Assembly: GCF_018918045.1 (NCBI RefSeq)
Contig: NZ_JAHLPU010000048.1
Location: forward strand, 40,366-104,365
Source: Pseudoflavonifractor sp. MSJ-30
Lineage (GTDB): Bacteria; Bacillota; Clostridia; Oscillospirales; Oscillospiraceae
Direction: 5' to 3'
Length of the DNA: 64,000 nt
The position numbers were made by a program, and so were the translations under genes. Under the pieces are notes generated by a model that did not search any database, was not told where the DNA came from, and saw nothing but the letters and a program-made list of their open reading frames with translations. This document shows, piece after piece, positions 8,388 through 16,361 of this stretch (positions within the stretch are counted from its first letter, which is position 1; each line of letters begins with the position of its first letter).

Positions 8388-9692
8388 TTACAGGAATTTT
8401 CCGAATACAAAGCTGGCAATCACCAGCATGATGGCGCCGCCGATTCTGGAGGAGATCTGCGCATAGGACATGAGTTCCATACGGTGCGCGGCGCCCAGAC
8501 ACTGCACGTCGCCGGAACCGCCGCCATTGGCCATGCAGAGGCCCGCGGTCAGCATGGATTCCACGGGATAGAAGTGGAACAGTTTGCCCATAAGCAGGGT
8601 TCCGATCATAGCGCCGATAACGGTAGCCATAATAATCAGGATGTAAGCGGGGTTGGTAAAGACCTTGGCATAGTCGCTCAGGTTGGTGCCGATACCGACG
8701 GTAATCATCAGCGGGAAGGACATGTATTTGACAAAGAACATCTGCATGCCTCTTGCGCCGGCCTTCACATTCTCGGGCAGGATGTTGGAGATATTCAGAA
8801 TCGCGATCAGGATGACCATGAACGCAAAGGTATGGATGGTAAAGCCCAGGTTCGCGTGGTTGATGATAGAGATCTTCTTCGCGTACAGGTTGGCGACGTT
8901 GTAGCACACAACGCCCAGCGCCAGGCCGGTGGCGTAGTCGCCCACGGTGGGCTTCACATCGTTTGCCTTGTTCTCCAGCTTCTCCTCGCCTTCCATCAGG
9001 CGGCCGTTGCCGGTGAGAGAGGGCTTGGCCTGGCCCAGCTTATTGAGCAGGGCACTCATAAACACGGCGCACAGGTTGCCGATACTGATAATGGCGAAAG
9101 CGGAGGCGTACCAGGTGGAGGCATCGCCGCCGGTCGCGGCAGCCCACATCTTGCTCATGGGAGTGATACCCGCACCGTTGCCGCCGCCCATGACGGGGAT
9201 GGCATAGGTTGCGATGGCATCGATGGCGCCCACACCGGTGACAGCGCCTACCAGACCGGCCAGTGCCAGAGCACCAACGATACCAGCCAGAATGGTGGGG
9301 ATAAAGCCCGCAAAGGACTTAATCAGCATCTTGCGGTCAACGGACAGCACAGAGCCGGTAATCAGCACCAGAATGTACAGATCCAGGAAGCCGGTGGAGC
9401 CATTGAAAGTGTTCAGTGCTTCCCTGGAGCCCTCGCCGATCAGATTGAAGGTGTTCAGGGCTCCTGCCACCAGACAGGCAAACAGCATACCGCCGCCGAA
9501 CCAGGTCTTCCAAACGGGAATGTGGTCGCCCACCCAGCCAAGCAGCGTACCGATGATCATGGCGAAGGCCAGAGCGCCGACCATATTGGTCAGCATCCAG
9601 TCATTGGCGGCCATGAGGAGCATCAGGGCACTTAAGATCAGGTACATCCACAGTGGGAATCCCAGGATTTTTGTCTCTTTCAGTTTATTCAC
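8388..9692 (-). CDS. 2-hydroxycarboxylate (citrate/malate) Na+ symporter
   Basis: Secondary transporter of the 2HCT family (CitS, CitN, MleP), 434 residues with 11 or so membrane segments. The two re-entrant-loop signatures of the family are present: PVMGGGNGAGITPMSK in the N-terminal half and AGLCMANGGGSGDVQCLGAA in the C-terminal half. The family imports citrate, malate or lactate with Na+ or by exchange; the exact substrate cannot be told. The start codon is GTG with a TAGGAGGG site. It forms an operon with the downstream hydrolase, has a promoter and a dyad upstream, and is preceded by a LysR regulator in the same direction that probably controls it. Confidence 0.93.
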   Translation of the reverse strand: MNKLKETKILGFPLWMYLILSALMLLMAANDWMLTNMVGALAFAMIIGTLLGWVGDHIPVWKTWFGGGMLFACLVAGALNTFNLIGEGSREALNTFNGSTGFLDLYILVLITGSVLSVDRKMLIKSFAGFIPTILAGIVGALALAGLVGAVTGVGAIDAIATYAIPVMGGGNGAGITPMSKMWAAATGGDASTWYASAFAIISIGNLCAVFMSALLNKLGQAKPSLTGNGRLMEGEEKLENKANDVKPTVGDYATGLALGVVCYNVANLYAKKISIINHANLGFTIHTFAFMVILIAILNISNILPENVKAGARGMQMFFVKYMSFPLMITVGIGTNLSDYAKVFTNPAYILIIMATVIGAMIGTLLMGKLFHFYPVESMLTAGLCMANGGGSGDVQCLGAAHRMELMSYAQISSRIGGAIMLVIASFVFGKFL

Positions 9693-9759
9693 GATTGACC
9701 CTCCTATTTTCTTTTTCTTTGTGCAGTTTGAAGCCTTTACCGGTAAATTTCACAATAGC

Positions 9760-9789
9760 ATTATATATCATGCCGTATGAATTGTGCAA
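9760..9789 (-). promoter_or_regulatory. Promoter of the 2HCT transporter gene
   Basis: Minus strand TTGCAC, 18-base spacer, TATAAT, giving a leader of about 60 bases. Confidence 0.65.
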
Positions 9790-9803
9790 TAGTTCCGCAA
9801 TTC
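9779..9803. promoter_or_regulatory. Candidate LysR-type operator
   Basis: GAATTG and CAATTC form a 6-base inverted repeat with a 13-base spacer, covering the -35 of the transporter promoter and the DNA just upstream, where LysR-type regulators usually bind. Confidence 0.4.
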
Positions 9804-9859
9804 CCCTTTGTGGCAGCCATCATAACCATTTGGAATCATTGCATGTATATTATAAAAAC

Positions 9860-9890
9860 GCAGCCCCGGAAAGCCGTGTTCCGAGACTGC
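9860..9890 (-). terminator. Terminator of the LysR regulator gene
   Basis: GCAG..CGGAA / TTCCG..CTGC hairpin with a 7-base loop. It has TTTTT after it on the minus strand and ATTTTTT on the plus strand, so it can work both ways. Confidence 0.8.
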
Positions 9891-9928
9891 ATTTTTTGTG
9901 AATAAGTTATGACATTGATTCCAAAAGG

Positions 9929-10858
9929 TTATCGATTTTTTGCGGATATTCCAACCCTGAACCGCCACACTGTCTCGGCGGCCGGGGAAAGCTGCCGTCC
10001 CTTCTTTCGCGCGACAACAACGTAGCGATAGAGGTTGTCCCCTTCTACCATGCCATAGATCTCATTCTGGCCTCTTTTCGATTCCCGAATGGTCACATGG
10101 GGCAGCAGCGCGATCCCGCAGCCACTGCACGCCACCAGATAGCGGGTATCCACATAATCGACCCTCTGCGGATGGATCGGCGTGACGCGGTACTTTTTGA
10201 AAAAGGCGTTCTCCGCGTAATAAAGTCCCTGTCCCGGCGTTGCCAGCACATAGCGAAGGGACGGATTCCGGAATCGCTGGGCATCGATATGCAAGGGATT
10301 CTCCAGACTGTTGCCGGATGTATCCAGGCCCTCCAGAATGGGTGAATTTCTGGGAATCACAAAAATCAGAGGATCCTCCTGGACCGGCATATATTCCAGC
10401 TTTTCCGAACGAACCGGTTCCGTATAGATGGCCAGATCCGCTGTCTCGTTTTCCAGATCCTCTTCACATTGGGACGAGGAACGGTTTGTGTACTCCAGAG
10501 GGATTTCCGGATGCTCCAGCATAAAGGACGCCGCCTGAGACCCTGCATAAGTGCCGCCCCGATGGGTCGTGGCGATGCGGACAGGCTCTGTCTGCACGGA
10601 GGTAAACTGCCGCAGGCTCTCCAGAAGCTCCCGCTCCATATTCACGTAGCGATGGGCAAACTCCAGGAATATCTCCCCCTGGGGCGTTACGGTAATGGGA
10701 CTTCTGGTACGGTCGAAGAGCTGAAACCCCAACTCTTTTTCCAGCTTGTTCAGCTGCTTGCTCAACGCAGGCTGAGAGATAAACAGATGTTTGGCAGCCA
10801 AGGTGATATTCTTACTCTCTTCCACTTCCAGACAATAGTGGAACACATTGGTATCCAT
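9929..10858 (-). CDS. LysR-family transcriptional regulator
   Basis: LysR-type regulator of 309 residues. The N-terminal winged helix-turn-helix is clear (LAAKHLFISQPALSKQLNKL, then ELGFQLFDRTRSPITVTPQG), followed by the periplasmic-binding-protein-like effector domain (residues about 90-300). I start at the ATG of MDTNVFHYC, six bases after GGGAGG. It lies upstream of the 2HCT transporter operon on the same strand with its own terminator between, and most likely senses a carboxylate or related metabolite to control that operon. The effector is not known. Confidence 0.92.
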   Translation of the reverse strand: MDTNVFHYCLEVEESKNITLAAKHLFISQPALSKQLNKLEKELGFQLFDRTRSPITVTPQGEIFLEFAHRYVNMERELLESLRQFTSVQTEPVRIATTHRGGTYAGSQAASFMLEHPEIPLEYTNRSSSQCEEDLENETADLAIYTEPVRSEKLEYMPVQEDPLIFVIPRNSPILEGLDTSGNSLENPLHIDAQRFRNPSLRYVLATPGQGLYYAENAFFKKYRVTPIHPQRVDYVDTRYLVACSGCGIALLPHVTIRESKRGQNEIYGMVEGDNLYRYVVVARKKGRQLSPAAETVWRFRVGISAKNR

Positions 10859-10903
10859 TTGCAACCTCCCGTTTTTTACGGAAACGCCCGATGTTTCCGA
10901 ATA

Positions 10904-11137
10904 TCAGAATTCCTTCAATATTTCCAGAATCTGAGCCTCATAGTCTCCTTCAAAATCCTCGCTTCGTCCGGCAGAGCGGACGTTGCTTTCCGCCCCCCTC
11001 TCCGGGGCCGGATACTCCCAGATATGGTAGGAAAGACCTTTGTGGATAAAGTGGATGCTGCCGCTGTCGTTGTCCTCCCAGTATTCAAAGGGCATATTTT
11101 TTGCCCGCAGGCAGTTCTGAATGGCTTCCAGACGCAT
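10904..11137 (-). CDS. Small hypothetical protein (77 residues)
   Basis: I do not recognise this protein. It is 77 residues, soluble, and begins MRLEAIQNCLRAKNMPFEYW; the centre (SIHFIHKGLSYHIWEYPAP) has alternating hydrophobic residues typical of a small beta sheet, and the end (DYEAQILEILKEF) is a helix. A good AAAGGAGC site and a sigma-A promoter support it as a gene. It lies 45 bases upstream of the LysR gene and no terminator is seen between them, so they may be co-transcribed. The length and fold are like small UPF proteins that bind a ligand or partner, but no function is claimed. Confidence 0.7.
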   Translation of the reverse strand: MRLEAIQNCLRAKNMPFEYWEDNDSGSIHFIHKGLSYHIWEYPAPERGAESNVRSAGRSEDFEGDYEAQILEILKEF

Positions 11138-11181
11138 AAAAAGCTCCTTTTGTGTTTGCTTTTATGATTGTGTTTGCATTT

Positions 11182-11209
11182 ATTATACAGGAAAACGCCA
11201 AAAAAGCAA
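11182..11209 (-). promoter_or_regulatory. Promoter of the 77-residue gene and lysR
   Basis: Minus strand TTGCTT, 16-base spacer, TATAAT, 44 bases before the start codon. Confidence 0.6.
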
Positions 11210-11220
11210 CCCCTCCGAAA

Positions 11221-12699
11221 TTACATTGTCGAATGGAAAAGCCGACGGAACCAGTGGAGGTCGGCCCGGCGGAGCGTCCCCGTCAGCAGCAGCGCCGCAA
11301 ACAGCGCCAGTGCATACAGGCCGCACCCGGCGATGCCGCCTGCGTAAGTGCAGACCCACAATGTCCCGGCGGCGCAGAAAATAGCGGCAAAAGCAAACCG
11401 CAGGTCAATCTTTTCCCCGGTAATGGCAAGCAGACGCTGCATACTGAGGATGAAATTGATCACATGGGTGATGAGAAAGCTGGCATAATACCCCCGGATG
11501 CCGAAAACCGGCAGCAGGAAGAAGAGCAGCGCCACATCCAGCGCGTTGGTGAAGATATTGATGGCCATGGCCCACTTCTGCTGGCCAAGGCCCTTGGTCA
11601 TGGCATCGGTGACGGCATCGCAGTAGAGCATGGGCGCCAGCAGGGCGAACCAGCGCAGCAATATACCCGCCTGACTGTTCTTATACAGCCGCAGACACAG
11701 CACATCCGCTGACAGGAACAGCCAGCCTCCCCAGAGCAGCCCATACAGCAGGGCTACCCGCAGGCTCCTGTGCAGGAGATAGCGGATGCGCTTTTCCTCC
11801 CCGGCACAGTGGCACCGGGCCATTTCCGGAATCAGCAGCTCTGACAGCCCGAAGAGAATGCAGGCAGGAAACATGAGCACGGGAAAGACCATACCGGTGA
11901 CGATTCCGAAAAGAGCCAAAGGGTTGCTGACCGCCAGAGCCAGGCGCTTGGGCACCAGCATATGCTCCAGCGTGGAAATGCCGGATTTTGCGGTGTCCGC
12001 CAGGGCCAAAGGCCCCGCGGCCTGCAGCACCCGGCGGCTCATGGGTTCCCGCCTGCCCTTGGGGACGCGCCGCAAAAGGGTCAGCAGCGTCAGTACCAGC
12101 AGCGTCAGGCAGCTGCCCATGGCGCTGCCCAGAATCACGCACCGGCATGCCCGGCCGGAGTCCCTGCCCGCCCAGAAGTGGAGGCAAACCATGGTGACCG
12201 TCATGGAGAACAGCTGCTCGATGACCTCCACAACCGCCAGTGTACCAATACGGTTCTGGCCTGTAAAGAAGCCCGTCATCAGGGCGCACAGGCAGCTTGC
12301 CGGCAGAAAGCAGGAAAACAGCCGCAGGGCGGAGGTCACGGCACTGTTGCCGATCCAGGAGGCGGCAATTTTCGGGGCCAGCAGGTACAGGACCACGCTC
12401 ACGCCAAGGCTGCAAAGAATACTGTAGACAGCGCAGCCGGAGAGCACCGACCGCAGTCCCCAGGGGCGTTTTCTTCCCAGCTCTTCGGCGGTCAGGTACA
12501 TGGCAGCCGTCCGGATGCCGCCGATGCCCGCGATCATGGCAAGGCTGCCCACGGACATGGTCAGCTGCAAAAGCCCAATACCCTCCGGGCCGATTTTCCG
12601 GGACAAGTAGACCTGAAATACGGTTCCGGCCATACGCAGAGCCAGGTTCACGGCGGTCAGCAGCATTGCACTGTAAAACAGTGGTTTTTTTCGGGCCAA
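11221..12699 (-). CDS. SpoVB/MATE-like polysaccharide flippase
   Basis: Polytopic membrane protein of about 492 residues in the MOP exporter superfamily, closest to stage V sporulation protein B, which moves lipid-linked peptidoglycan or polysaccharide units across the membrane. It has about 14 hydrophobic segments and family-like stretches such as LALRMAGTVFQVYLSRKIGP and GIGGIRTAAMYLTAEELG. I prefer the TTG start giving (M)ARKKPLFYSAM, since AAGGGGGTG lies at the right distance; an in-frame TTG eight codons earlier has no site. That ribosome site lies inside a strong hairpin. In the SpoVB family the role is spore cortex synthesis, but other flippases share the fold. Confidence 0.8.
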   Translation of the reverse strand: MARKKPLFYSAMLLTAVNLALRMAGTVFQVYLSRKIGPEGIGLLQLTMSVGSLAMIAGIGGIRTAAMYLTAEELGRKRPWGLRSVLSGCAVYSILCSLGVSVVLYLLAPKIAASWIGNSAVTSALRLFSCFLPASCLCALMTGFFTGQNRIGTLAVVEVIEQLFSMTVTMVCLHFWAGRDSGRACRCVILGSAMGSCLTLLVLTLLTLLRRVPKGRREPMSRRVLQAAGPLALADTAKSGISTLEHMLVPKRLALAVSNPLALFGIVTGMVFPVLMFPACILFGLSELLIPEMARCHCAGEEKRIRYLLHRSLRVALLYGLLWGGWLFLSADVLCLRLYKNSQAGILLRWFALLAPMLYCDAVTDAMTKGLGQQKWAMAINIFTNALDVALLFFLLPVFGIRGYYASFLITHVINFILSMQRLLAITGEKIDLRFAFAAIFCAAGTLWVCTYAGGIAGCGLYALALFAALLLTGTLRRADLHWFRRLFHSTM

Positions 12700-12706
12700 A
12701 GAAGCA

Positions 12707-12743
12707 CACCCCCTTGTCCACAAACTATGCGGACAAGGGGGTG
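12707..12743 (-). terminator. Strong hairpin between nth and the flippase gene
   Basis: A 13-base perfect stem (CACCCCCTTGTCC / GGACAAGGGGGTG) starts 8 bases after the nth stop. On the minus strand the second arm is the AAGGGGGTG ribosome site of the flippase. The T tract after it is poor (CTTCTTTGG), so it may regulate translation rather than end transcription. Confidence 0.5.
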
Positions 12744-12750
12744 AATAGAA

Positions 12751-13389
12751 TTATTGCTTTGCCGCGGGATTTGCTTCCTGGCAGAAGGGGCTCAGGGGGC
12801 ATTCCCCGCACTTGGGGCTGCGGGCCGTACAGATTTCCCGGCCGAAGAGGACAAGGCGGTGGCAGAAGTCGTTGCTCTTTTCCGGGGGCAGGATCTTACG
12901 GAGCTGCCGCTCTACCTTTTCCGGATCCTTGCCATGGCTCAGACCCAATTTGCCGCAGATGCGGATGCAGTGGGTATCGCAGACCACACTGCCGGGGACC
13001 TTGTAAATGTCGCCCAGCAGCAGATTAGCCGTCTTCCGCCCCACGCCGGGCAGGCGAAGCAGCTCCTCCATAGTGCCGGGAACCTTCCCGCCGTAGTCAC
13101 TGATGAGCATCTGGCAGGCCAGAACGATGTCCCGGGCCTTGTGCTTGTAAAAGCCGCAGGAGCGGACATAGTTCTCCACATCTTCAATAGGCGCCGCCGC
13201 CATAGCTTCCAGCGTGGGGTAGGCGGCAAACAGCGCGGGGGTCACCAGATTCACCCGGGCGTCCGTACACTGGGCGGACAGGCGAACGGCGATCATCAGC
13301 TCATAGTCCTTTCCGTAATGCAGAGCACACATGGATTCCGGATAGCGGTTTTCCAGAATTTCCAGAATGGCCTGAACTTTCTCTTCCAT
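12751..13389 (-). CDS. nth: Endonuclease III
   Basis: Base-excision-repair DNA glycosylase/AP lyase that removes oxidised pyrimidines, 212 residues. The helix-hairpin-helix with the catalytic lysine is LRLPGVGRKTANLLLGD, the catalytic aspartate is in VVCDTHCIR, and the C-terminal 4Fe-4S cluster is C-x6-C-x2-C-x5-C (CTARSPKCGECPLSPFC). All catalytic parts are intact. A ribosome site AAAGGATG lies before the ATG. The downstream gene follows after a hairpin only 50 bases away. Confidence 0.97.
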   Translation of the reverse strand: MEEKVQAILEILENRYPESMCALHYGKDYELMIAVRLSAQCTDARVNLVTPALFAAYPTLEAMAAAPIEDVENYVRSCGFYKHKARDIVLACQMLISDYGGKVPGTMEELLRLPGVGRKTANLLLGDIYKVPGSVVCDTHCIRICGKLGLSHGKDPEKVERQLRKILPPEKSNDFCHRLVLFGREICTARSPKCGECPLSPFCQEANPAAKQ

Positions 13390-13451
13390 AGGATCAGCAT
13401 CCTTTTCTGTTTTTCTTCAGAATACCACATTTCCGCCCGATTTTCAATCGT

Positions 13452-14066
13452 TCAGAGGAATGGATTTTCCTCCGTCTGGGCGGTGAGGGCGGATACCTCA
13501 TAGGCCGTCCGTTCCTGAGCCCCGTCCTCGGTGAGCTTGGTATAGACCCGGCTTTGGAGCCTGCCCTGGATGGACAGCCGGTCCCGGGTGCGGCATCTGG
13601 CCCCCAGCTGGGCGGTGGAGCCCCAAAGGATGCAGGGAATGTAATCCGCCCGCCGGGTAGTCCGGGGCACCGCCAGCATCACATCGCATATCTCCCGCCC
13701 CAGGGGCGTTTTCCGATAATTGGAATCCCGGCACAGGCTGCCGCAGAGGGCAATATCATTGGCTGGCGGGCCGTCCTCGGCGGTAAGCGTCTGGGCAAAG
13801 ACGAAGATCAGCAGCCTGCGCCCGTCCTCCCGGCGGAGATTGTGGGAACGGATCTGCCCCGTCACCGCCAGCATACGGCCTCCGGAAAGGTCCAGCGTTT
13901 CCAGAATGCGCTCCCGGACAATGACCGGCAGGGTGTCCACCGCGCCGGAAAGCCGTGGGACTTCCAGAAGAAATCGGTAAAAGCGGTCCCCGCCGCTTTC
14001 GTGAGAAAAGGCAGGCAGCTCCAGAAGACTGCCCCGGAGGAAGGCCTGATTGGTCGGATATTCCAT
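13452..14066 (-). CDS. Divergent single-stranded DNA-binding (OB-fold) protein
   Basis: Protein of 204 residues containing two SSB-like blocks: NQAFLRGSLLELPAFSHESG with FYRFLLEVPRLSG, and NDIALCGSLCRDSNYRKTPLG with CDVMLAVPRTTRRADYIPC. The second block is the typical bacterial SSB strand pattern (GNLTRDPELRYTP... FTLAVNR). Two tandem OB folds in one chain are found in a group of Firmicute SSB-like proteins of unknown role; the acidic C-terminal tail that recruits partners in true SSB is reduced to TEENPFL. I start at MEYPTNQAF, preceded by GGGGTGG. It may be a second, specialised ssDNA-binding protein; housekeeping ssb is elsewhere. Confidence 0.75.
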   Translation of the reverse strand: MEYPTNQAFLRGSLLELPAFSHESGGDRFYRFLLEVPRLSGAVDTLPVIVRERILETLDLSGGRMLAVTGQIRSHNLRREDGRRLLIFVFAQTLTAEDGPPANDIALCGSLCRDSNYRKTPLGREICDVMLAVPRTTRRADYIPCILWGSTAQLGARCRTRDRLSIQGRLQSRVYTKLTEDGAQERTAYEVSALTAQTEENPFL

Positions 14067-14137
14067 AAGTACCACCCCAAAATTTTCGTAGGATAGCACA
14101 TCCTATGCGCCCCCGGGACAAACAGAACGCCCGGCTG

Positions 14138-14166
14138 TTGACTTCTCCCCGGCCGTAGGATAAAAT
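14138..14166 (+). promoter_or_regulatory. Promoter of the two-gene membrane unit
   Basis: TTGACT, 17-base spacer, TAAAAT, 20 bases before the start codon at 14187. Confidence 0.65.
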
Positions 14167-14186
14167 GTGCCCAAGAGGTGATGCGC

Positions 14187-14828
14187 ATGATACAATGGCT
14201 CCACAATATTCGGGCCCCAAAAAAGCGGTACACCGTCTGGCAGGGCATCCGGCGGAGCTTACTCTGCCTGCTCCTGGGCGCTGCTCTGGGGGCGCTGGCA
14301 AAACAGCTGGACCTGGCCAGCTGCAGCGGCGCGACCTTCTGGGAAAGGGTGCTGGAATGGCTGGATCTTCGGAATTTTCTGTCTGATTTCCCCTTCTGGC
14401 TGGCAGTCGGGCTGGCCATTGCGGTCTATGCCCCCTCGGCTTTCCAGGCCGGGGACGGAGTGTTTTTCTTCTTTCTGGGCATGTGCGGCGCGTACCACTG
14501 GTACAGCATACAATTCGGCGGCTTCAATCCCAGCGGGTATATGCGCATCTGGTACGGCCTGACGGCTCTTTCACCGGTGCTTGGTTGGCTGTGCTGGTAC
14601 GCCAAGGGCAAGGGACCGGCTGCGGCGTGCATCCAAACGCTGATTCTGACGGTACTGCTCCTGAGCTGCTTTGGCATTGGCTTTTGGTACTTTGACTTCC
14701 GGGGAATTCTCTATACAGCCGCGTTTCTGGTCTGCGTGTTTATGCTGAACGCAAACTCCAAGCGAACCCTTGCGTGCCTGGGGAGCGCGGTTCTGTTGGC
14801 TTTTCTGCTGAGAGGTACTGTTTTATGA
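14187..14828 (+). CDS. Six-to-seven-helix membrane protein, unknown function
   Basis: I do not recognise the family with certainty. The 213-residue protein opens with a basic segment (IRAPKKRYTVWQGIRRS) and then has about six hydrophobic helices (for example LLCLLLGAALGALAKQL, FWLAVGLAIAVYAP, GIGFWYFDFRG). It resembles DUF6518-type or other small integral proteins seen in gut Clostridia. AGAGGTG six bases before the ATG at 14187 fixes the start. Its stop overlaps the start of the next gene by ATGA, so both are made together and could form a membrane complex. Confidence 0.7.
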   Translation: MIQWLHNIRAPKKRYTVWQGIRRSLLCLLLGAALGALAKQLDLASCSGATFWERVLEWLDLRNFLSDFPFWLAVGLAIAVYAPSAFQAGDGVFFFFLGMCGAYHWYSIQFGGFNPSGYMRIWYGLTALSPVLGWLCWYAKGKGPAAACIQTLILTVLLLSCFGIGFWYFDFRGILYTAAFLVCVFMLNANSKRTLACLGSAVLLAFLLRGTVL

Positions 14829-15046
14829 AAAAACCGGATCAATTTTTGCATACCCTGTTTTGGGCAGCACCCGGAGTATTTGCGGGCATTGCCCTGTACG
14901 AATACATCGACTTCAGGGTCCGCCCCGGACTGTACGCCATGCAGTCGGCCCCATGGTATGTGGGATTGCTTCCGCCGGGGGTGGTATGTCTCATGGTTAT
15001 GGCAGCCGCCTGGGTGCTGCGCAGGGTGATCCGGAAGTGGCTTTGA
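14825..15046 (+). CDS. Small two-helix membrane protein
   Basis: Protein of 73 residues with two membrane helices (FLHTLFWAAPGVFAGIALYE, and VGLLPPGVVCLMVMAAAWVL) and a basic C-terminus (RRVIRKWL), so the tail is probably cytoplasmic. It overlaps the preceding gene by four bases and is followed by a strong terminator. I do not recognise the family. Close coupling suggests a partner of the upstream membrane protein. Confidence 0.65.
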   Translation: MKKPDQFLHTLFWAAPGVFAGIALYEYIDFRVRPGLYAMQSAPWYVGLLPPGVVCLMVMAAAWVLRRVIRKWL

Positions 15047-15077
15047 GGAACGCGAAAGCGCCGCAAGAACAGAGATT

Positions 15078-15118
15078 ACGCAGAGGTCGACGGAGCGTCC
15101 GCCTCTGCGTTTTTGTTT
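15078..15118 (+). terminator. Terminator of the two-gene membrane unit
   Basis: ACGCAGAGG / CCTCTGCGT stem with a 15-base loop followed by TTTTGTTTTC. Confidence 0.9.
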
Positions 15119-15153
15119 TCATCTGATAGCCAGCACAGAAATTTTGGGAACAC

Positions 15154-15180
15154 GCAACCTGTTCCCTCCCTGAATCGTTT
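15154..15180 (+). promoter_or_regulatory. Candidate ECF-sigma autoregulated promoter
   Basis: GCAACC, 16-base spacer, CGTTT before the ECF gene. ECF promoters commonly have an AAC -35 and a CGT -10, so self-regulation is likely; no sigma-A promoter is seen here. Confidence 0.5.
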
Positions 15181-15221
15181 GGTATACAGAAAGTACTTTC
15201 CAACATACAAAGGAGCTGCTT

Positions 15222-15694
15222 ATGAAGCTATCAGCTGAGGACGCGTTCCGTCAGTTCGGCGACCGGGTGTTTTCCACCGCGTTCAGCGCAACGGGGAACA
15301 AAGAGGACGCCGACGACGTAGTGCAGGACACATTTCTGAAATACTGGAATACGGACCAGGATTTTGCGGACGAAAACCATATCAAAGCCTGGCTGCTGCG
15401 GATGTCCATCAACCGGTCCCGGGATCTGCTGCGGTCCTTCTGGCATAGAAAAAAGGTGCCATGGGAGGACTGCTTCCTTTTGCGGAGCCGGAGGACAAGA
15501 ACCTGTTTGAGGCGGTTATGGAGCTGCCACGGAAATACCGGGTGACCATCCATCTGCATTATTACGAGGACCTGTCCGTTTCGGAAATCGCGGGAATCCT
15601 GCATACCACCGAGGGCACCGTGAAAAGCCAGCTGAGCAGAGGAAGAAAGCTCCTGAAAACCAAACTGATGGAGGCGTGGGACGATGACGAATAA
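15222..15694 (+). pseudogene. ECF sigma factor, frameshifted in the linker
   Basis: Two frames together give one sigma-70-family ECF factor of about 157 residues. The first part holds region 2 (DADDVVQDTFLKYWN, INRSRDLLRSFWHRKKVPWED) and runs out of frame; the second part, one base back, holds region 4 (LPRKYRVTIHLHYYEDLSVS, TTEGTVKSQLSRGRKLLK). The switch lies between about 15449 and 15477, in the linker. In relatives a VPLEE-type motif follows region 2, and VPWED here is still in the first frame, which places the lost base near 15470-15477. However the A6G run at 15449-15455 is also an in-phase A AAA AAG slippery heptamer. The following anti-sigma gene overlaps by 11 bases and is intact. 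Confidence 0.8.
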
Positions 15695-16271
15695 GGAAAA
15701 ATACCGGCGTGCCTTTGGTGTGCTGCACGCCTCCGACGATTTTTTGACGGAGGCAAAAACCATGAAAATGAAAAAATTCACCGTGCGCAAGGCAGTCATT
15801 CTGTGCGCCGCGGCTGTGCTGATCCTGGGCATGGGGACGGTCGGCTACGCGGAAAACATCGGCGGCATTCGCCGTACCGTTCAGCTCTGGATCCACGGAG
15901 ACCAGACTGATGCCGTCATGGACATTGAAAACGGAAACTATAGCCTTTCCTATGAAGACGAACAGGGCAGCCACGAGCGGGGCGGCGGCGGCGTAGCCAT
16001 CGACAACTTTGGCCGGGAGCGGCCCTTGACGGACGAGGAGCTTCTGGAGGAGATCAGCAGCAACGTGGACGTGGAATATAAGGACGACGGTACCGTCTGG
16101 GTCTATTATCAGGACCAGGCCATGGAGATCACGGATCTGTTTGATGAAAACAAGGTCTGCTATGTCCAGATCAAAACCGGAACGGAAACGATCTACGTCA
16201 CCGTAAAGTACGGCGGAAGCCTTTCCTGGAGCAGTTTCGGCTATGTCCAGCCGGAGGAATTTTCAGATTAA
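15684..16271 (+). CDS. Membrane-anchored anti-sigma-like protein
   Basis: Protein of 195 residues overlapping the ECF sigma gene by 11 bases, as cognate anti-sigma factors do. The N-terminal 30 residues (MTNKEKYRRAFGVLHASDDF) would bind the sigma factor in the cytoplasm; one membrane helix follows (AVILCAAAVLILGMGTVGYA); the rest is an acidic extracytoplasmic domain with alternating strands (GTVWVYYQDQAMEITDLF, VTVKYGGSLSWSSFGY). It resembles the DUF4367/DUF4179 class of Firmicute anti-sigma proteins in layout. The sensed signal is unknown. A terminator follows. Confidence 0.8.
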   Translation: MTNKEKYRRAFGVLHASDDFLTEAKTMKMKKFTVRKAVILCAAAVLILGMGTVGYAENIGGIRRTVQLWIHGDQTDAVMDIENGNYSLSYEDEQGSHERGGGGVAIDNFGRERPLTDEELLEEISSNVDVEYKDDGTVWVYYQDQAMEITDLFDENKVCYVQIKTGTETIYVTVKYGGSLSWSSFGYVQPEEFSD

Positions 16272-16316
16272 TACAAAGGTGCCGCCGCATAAAGCGGCAG
16301 CCCAATATAAACAATG

Positions 16317-16350
16317 CACCCAGTGAATTTTCACTGGGTGTTATTGTTCT
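16317..16350 (+). terminator. Terminator of the ECF/anti-sigma unit
   Basis: Perfect 11-base stem CACCCAGTGAA / TTCACTGGGTG with a 2-base loop, then TTATTGTTCT. Confidence 0.85.
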
Positions 16351-16361
16351 TTCTGGGAATA

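Noticed and set aside
15449..15455. A AAA AAG as a firm programmed frameshift site
   Set aside because: The frame and motif fit, but the conserved VPWED after it is in the zero frame and no clear stimulatory stem was found, so I kept it only as one option in a finding.
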